From: Nocardia nova NBRC 15556
Lineage (GTDB): Bacteria; Actinomycetota; Actinomycetes; Mycobacteriales; Mycobacteriaceae
Assembly: GCF_001613005.1 (NCBI RefSeq)
Contig: NZ_BDBN01000076.1
Location: forward strand, 1-50,867
DNA length: 50,867 bases
Reading direction: 5' to 3'
The notes under the pieces are model-generated. The model was not told the origin of the DNA, made no database searches, and saw only the letters and a list, made by a program, of their open reading frames with translations. The translations under genes and the position numbers were made by a program. Shown piece by piece: positions 16,401-24,695 of this stretch (position 1 is the first letter of the stretch; every line of letters begins with the position of its first letter).

Positions 16401-16596
16401 GTTCATCCTCTCGGAAGGTGAAGGCAGACAGTGCCGCATGCGACACCACCGACCCACAGGCCAGCGCTCGGCAATGATCCGGCGAACCTATCTGACACAC
16501 CGACAATCACGTCGAGCAGGGTTCTTGCGGAAAGAAACCCGCCACCGTGTGATCTGAACCATATTCCGAATGTTTGCTGGGACACACCTTTTGCCG

Positions 16597-16633
16597 CCGA
16601 GGCGGTAGCGGAACAGGTCCGCTACCGCCTCGG
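16597..16633. terminator. Strong 16-bp terminator hairpin downstream of phoH
   Basis: CCGAGGCGGTAGCGGA (16597-16612) pairs perfectly with TCCGCTACCGCCTCGG (16618-16633) over a 5-nt loop. It sits just after the phoH stop and before the lipoprotein gene, so it should separate the two minus-strand units. Flanking runs (TTTTG left, GGTTTT right) allow function on either strand. Confidence 0.8.
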
Positions 16634-16656
16634 GGTTTTCGCTCGGCCGGCCGCCG

Positions 16657-18036
16657 TCAGGCGTTGGGCCCGTATTCCTCCAGCATCTCGGTGACCAGCG
16701 CGGCGATCGGCGAGCGCTCGCTGCGAGTCAGCGTGACGTGAGCGAAAAGCGGGTGGCCCTTGAGCTTTTCGATCACCGCCGCGACACCGTCGTGGCGGCC
16801 CACCCGCAGGTTGTCGCGCTGAGCGACGTCGTGGGTGAGGACCACCCGCGAGCCGCTGCCCAACCGGCTGAGCACGGTGAGCAGCACATTGCGTTCCAGC
16901 GACTGCGCCTCGTCCACGATCACGAACGAATCGTGCAGCGACCGGCCGCGAATGTGGGTGAGCGGCAAGACCTCCAGCATGCCGCGGGCCAGCACCTCCT
17001 CCATCACCTCCGGGCTCGCCAGGCCGTCGAGGGTGTCGAAGACCGCCTGGGCCCACGGACCCATCTTCTCGCTCTCACTGCCGGGCAGATAGCCCAGCTC
17101 CTGACCGCCGACCGCGTACAGCGGCCGGAAGACCACCACCTTGCGCTGAGAACGCCGTTCCAGCACCGCTTCCAGGCCCGCTGTGAGCGCCAGGGCCGAT
17201 TTGCCGGTGCCGGCCTTACCGCCCAGCGAGACGATGCCCACACTCTCGTCCAGCAGCAGATCGAGGGCGATGCGCTGTTCGGCGGAGCGGCCGTGCAGGC
17301 CGAAGGCCTCCCGATCGCCGCGGACCAGCTGCACCCGCTTGTCCGCGGTCACCCGCGCCAGCGCGCTGCCCTTGGCGCCGAGCAGCCGAATCCCGGTGTG
17401 GCAGGGCAGGTCCCGGGCCTCGTCCAGATCGATGACCGAATCGGCGTAGAGCCGGTCGACGCACTCGGCGCCGACCTCGAGCTCGGTCATTCCGGTCCAG
17501 CCGGAGATCACCACGTCCTGGGCGTGGTATTCCTCGGCGGGCAGGCCCACCGCGCCCGCCTTCACCCGCAGCGGAATGTCCTTGGACACCAGCACTACTC
17601 GCTGCCCCTCGGCGGCGAGGTTGAGCGCACAGGCGAGGATGCGGGAATCGTTGGTGTCGGTGCGGAACCCGACCGGAAGCACCTCCGGGTCGGTGTGATT
17701 CAACTCCACCTGCAGCGTGCCCCCCTCGGTGCCGATCGGGACCTGCAGGTCCAACCGGCCGAATTCCAAACGCAGATCATCGAGATTGCGCAGGGCTTCG
17801 CGGGCGAACCAGCCGAGTTCGTGATGGTGCCGTTTGGCCTCCAGTTCGCTGATGACCACCAGCGGTAACACCACGTGATGTTCACCGAAACGCGTCATGG
17901 CCCAGGGGTCGGACAACAACACGGAGGTGTCGATCACGAAGGATTTGCGGGGCGAGGTGCCGGCTCCCTTTCCGGAGCCTCCGCTCTTGTCGGAGCGGGC
18001 TTTCGAGGGAGCGATGACGGAGCGTGCATCAGTCAC
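16657..18036 (-). CDS. phoH2: PhoH-family ATPase with N-terminal PIN domain (PhoH2 type)
   Basis: The 459-residue fusion has an N-terminal PIN ribonuclease domain (about 30-165) with acidic metal ligands in FVIDTSVLL, ISELEAK, DTNDSRIL and VSKDIPLR. The C-terminal PhoH NTPase domain (about 230-455) has Walker A GGKAGTGKSALAL, Walker B FVIVDEAQ and LTHDVAQRDN. Mycobacterial PhoH2 proteins are reported as sequence-specific RNA helicase/ribonucleases paired with a small antitoxin, PhoAT. I chose GTG 18036 because AAAGGAG lies 6-7 nt upstream; ATG 18063 would add nine residues. No small partner ORF overlapping the start was recognised. Confidence 0.93.
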   Translation of the reverse strand: MTDARSVIAPSKARSDKSGGSGKGAGTSPRKSFVIDTSVLLSDPWAMTRFGEHHVVLPLVVISELEAKRHHHELGWFAREALRNLDDLRLEFGRLDLQVPIGTEGGTLQVELNHTDPEVLPVGFRTDTNDSRILACALNLAAEGQRVVLVSKDIPLRVKAGAVGLPAEEYHAQDVVISGWTGMTELEVGAECVDRLYADSVIDLDEARDLPCHTGIRLLGAKGSALARVTADKRVQLVRGDREAFGLHGRSAEQRIALDLLLDESVGIVSLGGKAGTGKSALALTAGLEAVLERRSQRKVVVFRPLYAVGGQELGYLPGSESEKMGPWAQAVFDTLDGLASPEVMEEVLARGMLEVLPLTHIRGRSLHDSFVIVDEAQSLERNVLLTVLSRLGSGSRVVLTHDVAQRDNLRVGRHDGVAAVIEKLKGHPLFAHVTLTRSERSPIAALVTEMLEEYGPNA

Positions 18037-18326
18037 GGTGGGCTCCTTTGTTGTCCGTGCCATACCCGCACGGACGTTCTCGCTGGGCCGGTCCGCCCTG
18101 GGGTCAAACGACCCGAGGGCCGGGTACCGGCCCTCTCGTACTGAGTTGCTCAGCCACGATCAGAACCTCCCGGACGAGCCACACCGACGCGGCTCGCACT
18201 TCGACGGTACTGCGATTTCGCGATTCCGGCTCCCGAGATGACAGGCGTGTCGATGAATAGGTAGTGAACGCCGACCGGTAGCTATCGGTCAGCTACGGAG
18301 TTGCCCGGCCACCCGGCCGAACCCGC

Positions 18327-18332
18327 TAGAGT
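18327..18332 (+). promoter_or_regulatory. -10 element of the 90-residue gene (leaderless)
   Basis: TAGAGT lies 6 nt before the ATG at 18339. No Shine-Dalgarno is visible. Confidence 0.45.
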
Positions 18333-18338
18333 CGCTAC

Positions 18339-18611
18339 ATGAGCGATGTGGCAGAGCTGGAGAAGCTGTCGTCGAAGGAACTGCACGACCGAGCGGTCAA
18401 GCACGCCGTCCGGCACGGCGACGTCAAGTTCCTGTGGCGGCTGCTGGAGCAGATTCCGGCGGCGGAGGCCGCCACCGGGAACATCGGTGAGAGCGAGGCG
18501 GACATCAAGTACGTACTGCCGATGCTCGACGACTACATGCACTCCGGTGAGGGCGAGATCGCCGAGGCCTTGCGGCCCATGTACATCGAATACCTGAGCA
18601 CCCGCGACTGA
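18339..18611 (+). CDS. Conserved-looking small helical protein, function unknown
   Basis: This is a 90-residue, probably cytosolic, all-helical protein: LEKLSSKELHDRAVKHAVRH, then FLWRLLEQIPAAEAATG, EADIKYVLPMLDDYMH and EALRPMYIEYL. It has no signal peptide, membrane segment or cysteine. I do not recognise a named family. It sits between divergent phoH and convergent glyA and appears to be transcribed alone from a leaderless promoter. Confidence 0.8.
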   Translation: MSDVAELEKLSSKELHDRAVKHAVRHGDVKFLWRLLEQIPAAEAATGNIGESEADIKYVLPMLDDYMHSGEGEIAEALRPMYIEYLSTRD

Positions 18612-18665
18612 GCGCTGCCGGACCGACCGCGAAGCGAGATGCCCTGGCGGACAAGGGCACTCACA

Positions 18666-18705
18666 GATCGACCCCGGCGGCCGGGTCCGGCTACCGGGGT
18701 CGATC
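18666..18705. terminator. Terminator hairpin between the 90-residue gene and glyA
   Basis: GATCGACCCCGG (18666-18677) pairs exactly with CCGGGGTCGATC (18694-18705), and the loop can add GC pairs. It lies between converging stop codons, 15 nt after one end and 54 nt from the other. Confidence 0.75.
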
Positions 18706-18720
18706 GCACTGCGGTACGGC

Positions 18721-20019
18721 TCAGCCGAGCAGCTTCCAGTCCTCCAGGCCGTCGTAGAGCGGGAAGTCCTGGGCCAGCTTGGACACTCGCGCGCGCAGGG
18801 CGGCGAGATCGGCCTTGCCCGCGAGCGCGGTGGCGATGATGTCGGACACCTCGGCGAATTCGGTGTCGCCGAAGCCGCGGGTGGCCAGCGCGGCGGTGCC
18901 GATGCGCAGGCCGGAGGTGACCATCGGCGGACGGGGGTCGAACGGAACGGCGTTGCGGTTCACCGTGATTCCGACCTCGTGCAGCAGATCCTCGCCCTGC
19001 TGGCCGTCCATCTGCGAGTTGCGCAGATCCACCAGCACCAGGTGCACATCGGTGCCGCCGGTCAGCACGGTGACGCCGTTACCGGCGACATCGGCGGCGG
19101 TCAGGCGCTCGGCCAGGATCTTGGCGCCCGACAGGGTGCGTGCCTGGCGCTGCTTGAACTCCTCGGTGCCGGCGATCTTGAAGGCGGCGGCCTTCGCGGC
19201 GATCACGTGCATGAGCGGACCGCCCTGCTGGCCCGGGAACACGGCGCTGTTGAGCTTCTTCGCGTACTCCTGCTTGGCCAGGATCAGACCCGAACGCGGA
19301 CCACCCAGGGTCTTGTGCACGGTCGAGGACACCACATCCGCGTGCGGCACCGGCGAGGGGTGCAGACCGGCGGCGACCAGACCGGCGAAATGCGCCATAT
19401 CGACCCAGAGGTAGGCGCCCACCTCGTCGGCGATCTCGCGGAACGCCGCGAAGTCCAGGTGACGCGGGTAGGCCGACCAGCCGGCCACGATCACCTTCGG
19501 CCGGACCTCGCGCGCCTGCTTGCGCAGCTCGTCCATGTCGACGCGGTGGTCTTCCTTGCTCACCCCGTAGGCGTGCACCTCGTAGAGCTTGCCGGAGAAG
19601 TTGAGCCGCATGCCGTGGGTGAGGTGACCACCGTGCGCCAGATCCAGGCCGAGCAGTTTCTCGCCCGGATTCATCAGCGACATCAGCACCGCGGCGTTGG
19701 CCTGTGCGCCCGAATGCGGCTGCACGTTGGCGAATTCGGCGCCGAACAACTCCTTGACCCGCTCGCGCGCGAGATTCTCCACCACGTCGACGTGCTCGCA
19801 ACCGCCGTAGTAGCGGCGACCGGGATAACCCTCGGCGTATTTGTTGGTCAGCACGCTGCCCTGTGCCTGCAGCACCGCGCGCGGCACGAAGTTCTCGGAG
19901 GCGATCATCTCGAGGGTGTCGCGCTCACGGGCGAGTTCGCCCGCCATCGCGGCGGCGAGCTCGGGATCGAGATCGGCGAGCGACTGGGTGTTGACAGAGG
20001 GGGCGGTCGTCTGGGTCAC
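18721..20019 (-). CDS. glyA: Serine hydroxymethyltransferase
   Basis: GlyA interconverts serine and glycine while loading tetrahydrofolate with one carbon, using PLP. The 432-residue protein contains LEMIASENF, TNKYAEGYPGRRYYGG, the PHSGAQAN loop, VDMAHFAGLVAAG, and the PLP-lysine segment STVHKTLGGPRSG. The end has the usual TSGLRIGTAALATRG. The start is chosen as GTG 20019, because TAGACT lies exactly 6 nt upstream; GTG 20025 would sit at the promoter's +1 minus six and is less likely. Confidence 0.96.
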   Translation of the reverse strand: MTQTTAPSVNTQSLADLDPELAAAMAGELARERDTLEMIASENFVPRAVLQAQGSVLTNKYAEGYPGRRYYGGCEHVDVVENLARERVKELFGAEFANVQPHSGAQANAAVLMSLMNPGEKLLGLDLAHGGHLTHGMRLNFSGKLYEVHAYGVSKEDHRVDMDELRKQAREVRPKVIVAGWSAYPRHLDFAAFREIADEVGAYLWVDMAHFAGLVAAGLHPSPVPHADVVSSTVHKTLGGPRSGLILAKQEYAKKLNSAVFPGQQGGPLMHVIAAKAAAFKIAGTEEFKQRQARTLSGAKILAERLTAADVAGNGVTVLTGGTDVHLVLVDLRNSQMDGQQGEDLLHEVGITVNRNAVPFDPRPPMVTSGLRIGTAALATRGFGDTEFAEVSDIIATALAGKADLAALRARVSKLAQDFPLYDGLEDWKLLG

Positions 20020-20025
20020 GCGCAC

Positions 20026-20031
20026 AGTCTA
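20026..20031 (-). promoter_or_regulatory. -10 element of glyA (leaderless)
   Basis: TAGACT on the minus strand, 6 nt before GTG 20019. Confidence 0.45.
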
Positions 20032-20241
20032 TGTGGTGGCCCCCGGCCGCTCCGTTGTGCCCCGCACCGGTGCCGGGCGCGGCGACCTCGATACCCGCCG
20101 AGGCGTAATAGCGACTGCACACCGGCCCGTTGCGCCCCCATAAAACGGGGCTGCCCACTGTGTAAAAAAGGCGTAACATTCGCCGCGCTGTCGACGACTG
20201 TGACAGCGTCATCGACTCATTCGATCACATCAGGGGTTCAC

Positions 20242-20361
20242 ATGCTGTTTTTCACCGCGGGTACCGGTAACTCGATTCAGGACATGCTTTTCGCCATCCT
20301 GAAGTCCGCCTGCACCATCTCCTCCGGCGGCAACGCCGGGTGCGCGGGCTGGGGCGCGTAG
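20242..20361 (+). CDS. Candidate 39-residue two-cysteine peptide
   Basis: A short ORF starts at ATG 20242 after CAGGGG (spacing about 6 nt). The N-terminal part has MLFFTAGTGNSIQDM, the middle LFAILKSACTI can form an amphipathic helix, and the C-terminal tail is glycine-rich with the second cysteine (SSGGNAGCAGWGA). Cysteines are at positions 24 and 34. It lies alone in the 559-nt divergent space upstream of glyA and downstream of the DUF885 gene, with TAACAT at about 20174 as a possible -10. There is no classical signal peptide and no modifying enzyme nearby. It could be a small exported or bioactive peptide or a chance ORF. Confidence 0.45.
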   Translation: MLFFTAGTGNSIQDMLFAILKSACTISSGGNAGCAGWGA

Positions 20362-20578
20362 TAGCACCGACACCCTTCGGCCGGGTTCGCGAGTCGGGGC
20401 GCGGATCCGGTCGGTGCATGAAATCGGATTTCCGGCGAATTACTCGATAGCCCCGAACCGGATATTGCGATGCCGGTCACGGTCGCCATTGTTTGCCGTG
20501 CTAACTATTTCCGCGTACGGACATCGCCACCGAATGTCCCGGGGCCGAATATTCCCCGATTCTCGCTACGGCGCGTCC

Positions 20579-21775
20579 TCACATCCTGCGCAGCGCCGCC
20601 GGCGTCAGCGGCTCGTCGAGCAGCCGGCCGAAGCGCGCCACCCGATCGTCGGTGTCGACCGCGCGATCCAGCCATCCGCCCAGTAGGCGATACCCCTCCA
20701 CATAGGTGCTGATGTAGGCCCGCCACAGCGGCGAGGACAGAAAACGCAGGGACTGCCGGGCGCGCTCGGGTGTGGTCAGACTCCAGCGCTGCAGGAATTC
20801 GGCGACCTCGTCGGCACTGCGGCCGCGATCGTGCAGCAACAGCGCCGCATCCTGGCGGACCGCCAGCAGTTTCGCCGAGGCGCTCGACAGTCGTTGTGCG
20901 CGTTCGCCGTCGAATCGCAGACCGAGGTCGGCGTAGATCTCCTGCGCCCAGATTCCCCAGTCCGGGCCGATGATCGATTTCAGCGCCAGATCCGCCAGCC
21001 CCTCGGCCATCAGGCATTGCGGCGTGTTCACCACGAACAGCGTCTGCTCGTCCTGTCCGGCGGCGACCAGCCCGGCCTCCTTGCGGCAGTGTTCGGTGTG
21101 GTGACCGGGATAGGCCTCGTGCGCGATCAGCGCCGGCAGCTGCGCCATATGTTGTTTGAGATCGGAATTGATCGCGACCCGGGACCGGAAATTGCCGAGG
21201 TAGTAGTTGAATCCCGACCACGGTTTGTCGCCGACGATCTCGTATTCCACCTGCTCGTGATCCGGCAGCGGATAGCGTTCGCGCACCAACTCGCGCAGTG
21301 CGCCCGAGAACGCCTGCACACATTCGGTGAGGCGCTGCGGCGGAATCTCGTCGGCGCGCCGATGTGCGGTCATCCGATCCAGCAGCGAGCCGTCACCGGC
21401 CAGCACCTCGTCGAGCTGCCGGTGCGCGTCCCGATAGTCCTCGACGTCACCGAGGGCGATATCGACGTCGAAATAGGACCGCACCTCCTCGATGAAGGAG
21501 ATGTCGTCACCGGCGAACTTGCGTCCCGAACATTCCAGCGCGCGCAGATGCGCCTCCAGGAATTCGGCGCGCTGCTCGCTCAGCCCGGCCTCGGGCAGTT
21601 CCTTGCGCAGGGCCGCCGCCCGGTCGGCCAGTTCGCGCGGCTGCGGCGCGGGCGCCGACTCCACCGCCCGGCGCAGCGCGGGATCGCCGGTGTAGGCGTC
21701 GACGAAGCCGGGTTCCAATCGGTCGAATGCCAGTCCCAGGCGCAGATATTCGGTGACGAGCGGATGCGCAGCCAT
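20579..21775 (-). CDS. DUF885 family putative zinc metallohydrolase
   Basis: The 398-residue protein carries the DUF885 signature with the HExxH-like metal site HEAYPGHH (about residues 197-204), followed by the MAEGLADLAL segment (about 234-243) likely to give the glutamate ligand. These match the gluzincin-like peptidase fold inferred for this family. No signal peptide is visible, so it is probably cytosolic. The substrate is unknown. The ATG at 21775 is preferred because TATCGT lies 8 nt upstream; the frame stays open to 21958 but that sequence is not convincing. Confidence 0.85.
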   Translation of the reverse strand: MAAHPLVTEYLRLGLAFDRLEPGFVDAYTGDPALRRAVESAPAPQPRELADRAAALRKELPEAGLSEQRAEFLEAHLRALECSGRKFAGDDISFIEEVRSYFDVDIALGDVEDYRDAHRQLDEVLAGDGSLLDRMTAHRRADEIPPQRLTECVQAFSGALRELVRERYPLPDHEQVEYEIVGDKPWSGFNYYLGNFRSRVAINSDLKQHMAQLPALIAHEAYPGHHTEHCRKEAGLVAAGQDEQTLFVVNTPQCLMAEGLADLALKSIIGPDWGIWAQEIYADLGLRFDGERAQRLSSASAKLLAVRQDAALLLHDRGRSADEVAEFLQRWSLTTPERARQSLRFLSSPLWRAYISTYVEGYRLLGGWLDRAVDTDDRVARFGRLLDEPLTPAALRRM

Positions 21776-21919
21776 GACATCCGACGATAGCCGCTTCCCC
21801 GTTCCCGGCCTCGCCGGCGACCGAAACCCGTCGGTCGAGAGAGAAATGTCACCCAGGGTTACCGGCGAGTAATAACACCCCGCGTTCGGCGCGGTGCCCA
21901 CTCCGAGGAGAATTCGCCT

Positions 21920-22039
21920 ATGCGAGGACTGTCGAGCGCATTTCACCGCGCCGGGCACGGCACAGGTTCATCGGTGACGTCGTTACGGGTGGTGGCGCGC
22001 CCGCCCAGCGGGGGAACTCCGGACCGGGAGTGTGCGTAG
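21920..22039 (+). CDS. Candidate 39-residue leader ORF in frame with coaA
   Basis: ATG 21920 follows GAGGAG (spacing about 8 nt) and opens a 39-codon ORF, MRGLSSAFHRAG to DRECA. Its TAG stop (22037-22039) is immediately followed, in the same frame, by the coaA GTG at 22040. The peptide has no recognisable motif. It may be a leader whose translation delivers ribosomes to coaA; chance is possible. Confidence 0.4.
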   Translation: MRGLSSAFHRAGHGTGSSVTSLRVVARPPSGGTPDRECA

Positions 22040-22972
22040 GTGGCCCGGATGAGCGAGCCGAGTCCGTATGTCGAATTCGATCGCAAACAATGGCGCACCC
22101 TGCGTAAATCGACTCCGCTGATCCTCACCGAGGAAGAACTGATCGGCCTGCGCGGTCTCGGCGAGCAGATCGATCTCGAAGAAGTCGCCGAGGTCTATCT
22201 GCCGCTGGCCCGATTGATCCATCTCCAGGTCGCCGCCCGGCAGCGGCTGTTCGCCGCCACCGCGACCTTCCTCGGCGAAACGCATCCGGATCATCAGGTG
22301 CCGTTCGTCATCGGCATCGCCGGCAGTGTGGCGGTCGGTAAATCGACCACTGCCCGCGTATTGCAGGCGCTGCTGGCGCGCTGGGATCACCATCCGCGCG
22401 TCGATCTGGTCACCACCGACGGATTCCTCTATCCCACCGTGGAGCTCACCCGGCGCGGCATCATGCACCGCAAGGGTTTCCCGGAAAGCTACAACCGGCG
22501 CAAGCTGCTGCGCTTCGTCACCGAGGTCAAATCCGGTGCGTCCGAGGTGTGCGCACCGATGTATTCGCATATCGCCTACGACATTCTGCCGGACCAGTTC
22601 CACTGCGTGCGCCAGCCCGACATCCTCATCATGGAAGGGCTCAACGTCCTGCAGACCGGGCCGCGGCTGATGGTTTCGGACCTGTTCGACTTCTCGATCT
22701 ACGTCGACGCGCGCATCGAGAATATCGAGCGGTGGTATGTCGATCGCTTTCTCTCCCTTCGGAAAACGGCGTTCGCGGACCCGCAGTCGCATTTTCACCA
22801 CTACGCGAAGTTCAGTGATTCCGAGGCGACCATCGCCGCCCAGGAGATCTGGAACGCCACCAACCGGCCCAATCTGGTGGAGAACATCCTCCCGACGCGG
22901 CCACGCGCAACCCTGGTGCTGCGCAAGGATTCCGACCACAGCATCAACCGGATCCGGCTGCGCAAGCTCTGA
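22040..22972 (+). CDS. coaA: Type I pantothenate kinase
   Basis: CoaA phosphorylates pantothenate with ATP, the first step of coenzyme A synthesis, and is classically feedback-inhibited by CoA. The 310-residue product begins MARMSEPSPYVEFDRKQW, closely like the M. tuberculosis enzyme, which supports GTG 22040; ATG 22049 is the alternative. It has Walker A GSVAVGKST (about 96-104), TTDGFLYP, MHRKGFPESYN and DILIMEGLNVLQTG. The gene follows a possible leader ORF with no spacing. Confidence 0.95.
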   Translation: MARMSEPSPYVEFDRKQWRTLRKSTPLILTEEELIGLRGLGEQIDLEEVAEVYLPLARLIHLQVAARQRLFAATATFLGETHPDHQVPFVIGIAGSVAVGKSTTARVLQALLARWDHHPRVDLVTTDGFLYPTVELTRRGIMHRKGFPESYNRRKLLRFVTEVKSGASEVCAPMYSHIAYDILPDQFHCVRQPDILIMEGLNVLQTGPRLMVSDLFDFSIYVDARIENIERWYVDRFLSLRKTAFADPQSHFHHYAKFSDSEATIAAQEIWNATNRPNLVENILPTRPRATLVLRKDSDHSINRIRLRKL

Positions 22973-22999
22973 TTCGGTTCCTTTCGACGAGTTGGCGAA

Positions 23000-23605
23000 T
23001 CAGGCCGGCCAGGCCGCGTCCAGCCGTGCGGCGACATCGATATCGCGGACGGCCGCGATATGCGGTTGGCGAATCTCGTTGGCCACATAGCGGGCGACGA
23101 ACCGGCGGATCTCGTGATCGACGCTGGCCAGCAGCCGCAGCAGTTGGCCGCGCCGGGTCGTGGTGGCCACATTGATCCGCACATCGCCCGGACGCGGTTC
23201 GGCGATATCGATGAGGATCCGCAGCGGCGCCGCGGTGCGCACCGTCAGGTGGACGTGGACGAAACCCCTGACCTCGAAGCGGTGGCGATCGACGGCCAGA
23301 TCCAGCAGCAGATCGATATCGAGCGGGATGGCGAGCTCGAAGCCGACGACCTCGCCGACCGAGCGCTCCAGCACCGGATCACCGAGTCGCACCTGCGCCG
23401 AGGCCTTCGCCAGATGCGCCGGGCCGACCCCGATCGGGCCGAAATCGAATGCGCTACCTGCCAATTGGGCGAAAACAGCGGATATGCGCTGTTCGGACGC
23501 CGCGTAGGCCACGAATCGCCGGCCGAATTCGGCATAGGTGACGTAGGGCACCGGCGCTCCGGCCACCTCCGTCGCACCACCCGGCCCGCCCCGCATCTCG
23601 CTCAT
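23000..23605 (-). CDS. Conserved actinobacterial protein of unknown function
   Basis: The 201-residue product has TYAEFGRRFVAYAASEQR near the start, then alternating beta-rich segments (LDIDLLLDLAVDRHRFEVRG, VHVHLTVRTAAPLRILIDI) and a helical end with EIRRFVARYVANEI. The middle resembles lipid- or ligand-binding beta sheets but I cannot assign a family. There is no signal peptide or membrane helix. ATG 23605 is chosen. It converges on coaA with 27 nt between stops and lies downstream of the prenyl synthase. Confidence 0.75.
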   Translation of the reverse strand: MSEMRGGPGGATEVAGAPVPYVTYAEFGRRFVAYAASEQRISAVFAQLAGSAFDFGPIGVGPAHLAKASAQVRLGDPVLERSVGEVVGFELAIPLDIDLLLDLAVDRHRFEVRGFVHVHLTVRTAAPLRILIDIAEPRPGDVRINVATTTRRGQLLRLLASVDHEIRRFVARYVANEIRQPHIAAVRDIDVAARLDAAWPA

Positions 23606-23698
23606 GTTCGCGACGGTACGCGAGCACACGACCGGATCGGGGGATGATCATGCAATGCAACACATCCTGCGCCGGGCCGTTATCTGCGGCCCGCCCGC

Positions 23699-24493
23699 TC
23701 ACACTCCGTAACGGCGATGCCGCGCGGCGTAGTCGCGCAGCGCGCGCAGGAAGTCGACGCGGCGGAACTCCGGCCAGTAGGCCTCGGTGAACCAGATCTC
23801 GGAGTAGGCGCTCTGCCACAGCAGGAAGCCCGAGAGCCGCTGCTCTCCCGAGGTGCGGATGACCAGGTCCGGATCGGGCTGACCGGAGGTGTAGAGATGC
23901 TGGCCGATCGCGTTGACCGTGATCGACTGCACCAGATCCTCACCGGTCTCCCCGGCCGCGATCTCCTGCCGCACCAGCGAGCGCACCGCGTCGGCGATCT
24001 CCTGCCGGCCGCCGTAGCCGATGGCCACGTTCACGTGCACACCGCCACGACCGTGCGTTTCGTCGGCCGCCTTCTGCATGCGGCGGGCGACATCCTCGGG
24101 CAGGCCCTTCAGCGACCCGACGATGCGCACACCCCAGTTGTTCTCCGGCGCGGACAGCTCCTCGACCACATCGGTGATCACCTCGAACAGGGTTTCCAGT
24201 TCGTCGGCGGAGCGGCTGAGATTCTCGGTCGAGAGCAGATACACCGTCACCATCTCGATGCCCTCGGCCTCGCACCAGCCGACCAGTTCGGCGATCTTCA
24301 GCGCACCGACCCGGTGGCCGTGGGTGACGTCGGTGAAGCCGTTCTCCCGCGCCCAGCGGCGATTTCCGTCACAAACGACCGCGACGTGACGCGGATGCTG
24401 TTTGCCTGCCAGCTGTTTCGACAGCTGCGCTTCGTAGATGCGATAGGGCAGGTTGCGCACCTTACCGCTGAGCACCCGACTAGCAAGCTTCAC
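23699..24493 (-). CDS. Short-chain Z-isoprenyl diphosphate synthase (Z-FPP synthase type)
   Basis: This cis-prenyltransferase is of the Rv1086 type, which makes the omega,E,Z-farnesyl diphosphate precursor of decaprenyl phosphate, the carrier for arabinogalactan and lipoarabinomannan synthesis. Motifs: VCDGNRRWARENG (catalytic Asp), YLLSTENL, VGYGG-like AIGYGGRQEI, LYTSGQPDPDLVIRTSGE and FTEAYWPEF. The 264 residues fit the family. The start is uncertain: GTG 24493 has TAAGGT 8 nt upstream; TTG 24502 would add three residues. It consumes IPP supplied via ispH. Confidence 0.9.
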   Translation of the reverse strand: MKLASRVLSGKVRNLPYRIYEAQLSKQLAGKQHPRHVAVVCDGNRRWARENGFTDVTHGHRVGALKIAELVGWCEAEGIEMVTVYLLSTENLSRSADELETLFEVITDVVEELSAPENNWGVRIVGSLKGLPEDVARRMQKAADETHGRGGVHVNVAIGYGGRQEIADAVRSLVRQEIAAGETGEDLVQSITVNAIGQHLYTSGQPDPDLVIRTSGEQRLSGFLLWQSAYSEIWFTEAYWPEFRRVDFLRALRDYAARHRRYGV

Positions 24494-24658
24494 GGCTGCC
24501 AACCTTATCCACCTCTCGCGTGCCGCCCGAGTTCTCCGCCAATTTCTGCTGCGCAGGAATGGCAGCGGACACCACGAATCAGTTCCCCGGTTCCGATCGA
24601 CCCTATCGCGGCGGCGTCCGGCACGCGGAGCCTACTGCCGGTACAGTGGCTGAAGAAC

Positions 24659-24680
24659 TAACCTACGCAACCGTAGGTTA
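24659..24680. promoter_or_regulatory. Perfect 9-bp palindromic operator upstream of hemolysin III gene
   Basis: TAACCTACG and CGTAGGTTA flank a 4-nt CAAC spacer, 15 nt before the start codon and partly next to the ribosome site. The form is that of a TetR-family operator. The cognate regulator is not in this window. Confidence 0.6.
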
Positions 24681-24695
24681 CTCAGGAGGGAACTA

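Noticed and set aside
16657..18338. Small antitoxin gene partner of PhoH2
   Set aside because: No short frame with a ribosome site overlapping or just before the phoH start was found on the minus strand.
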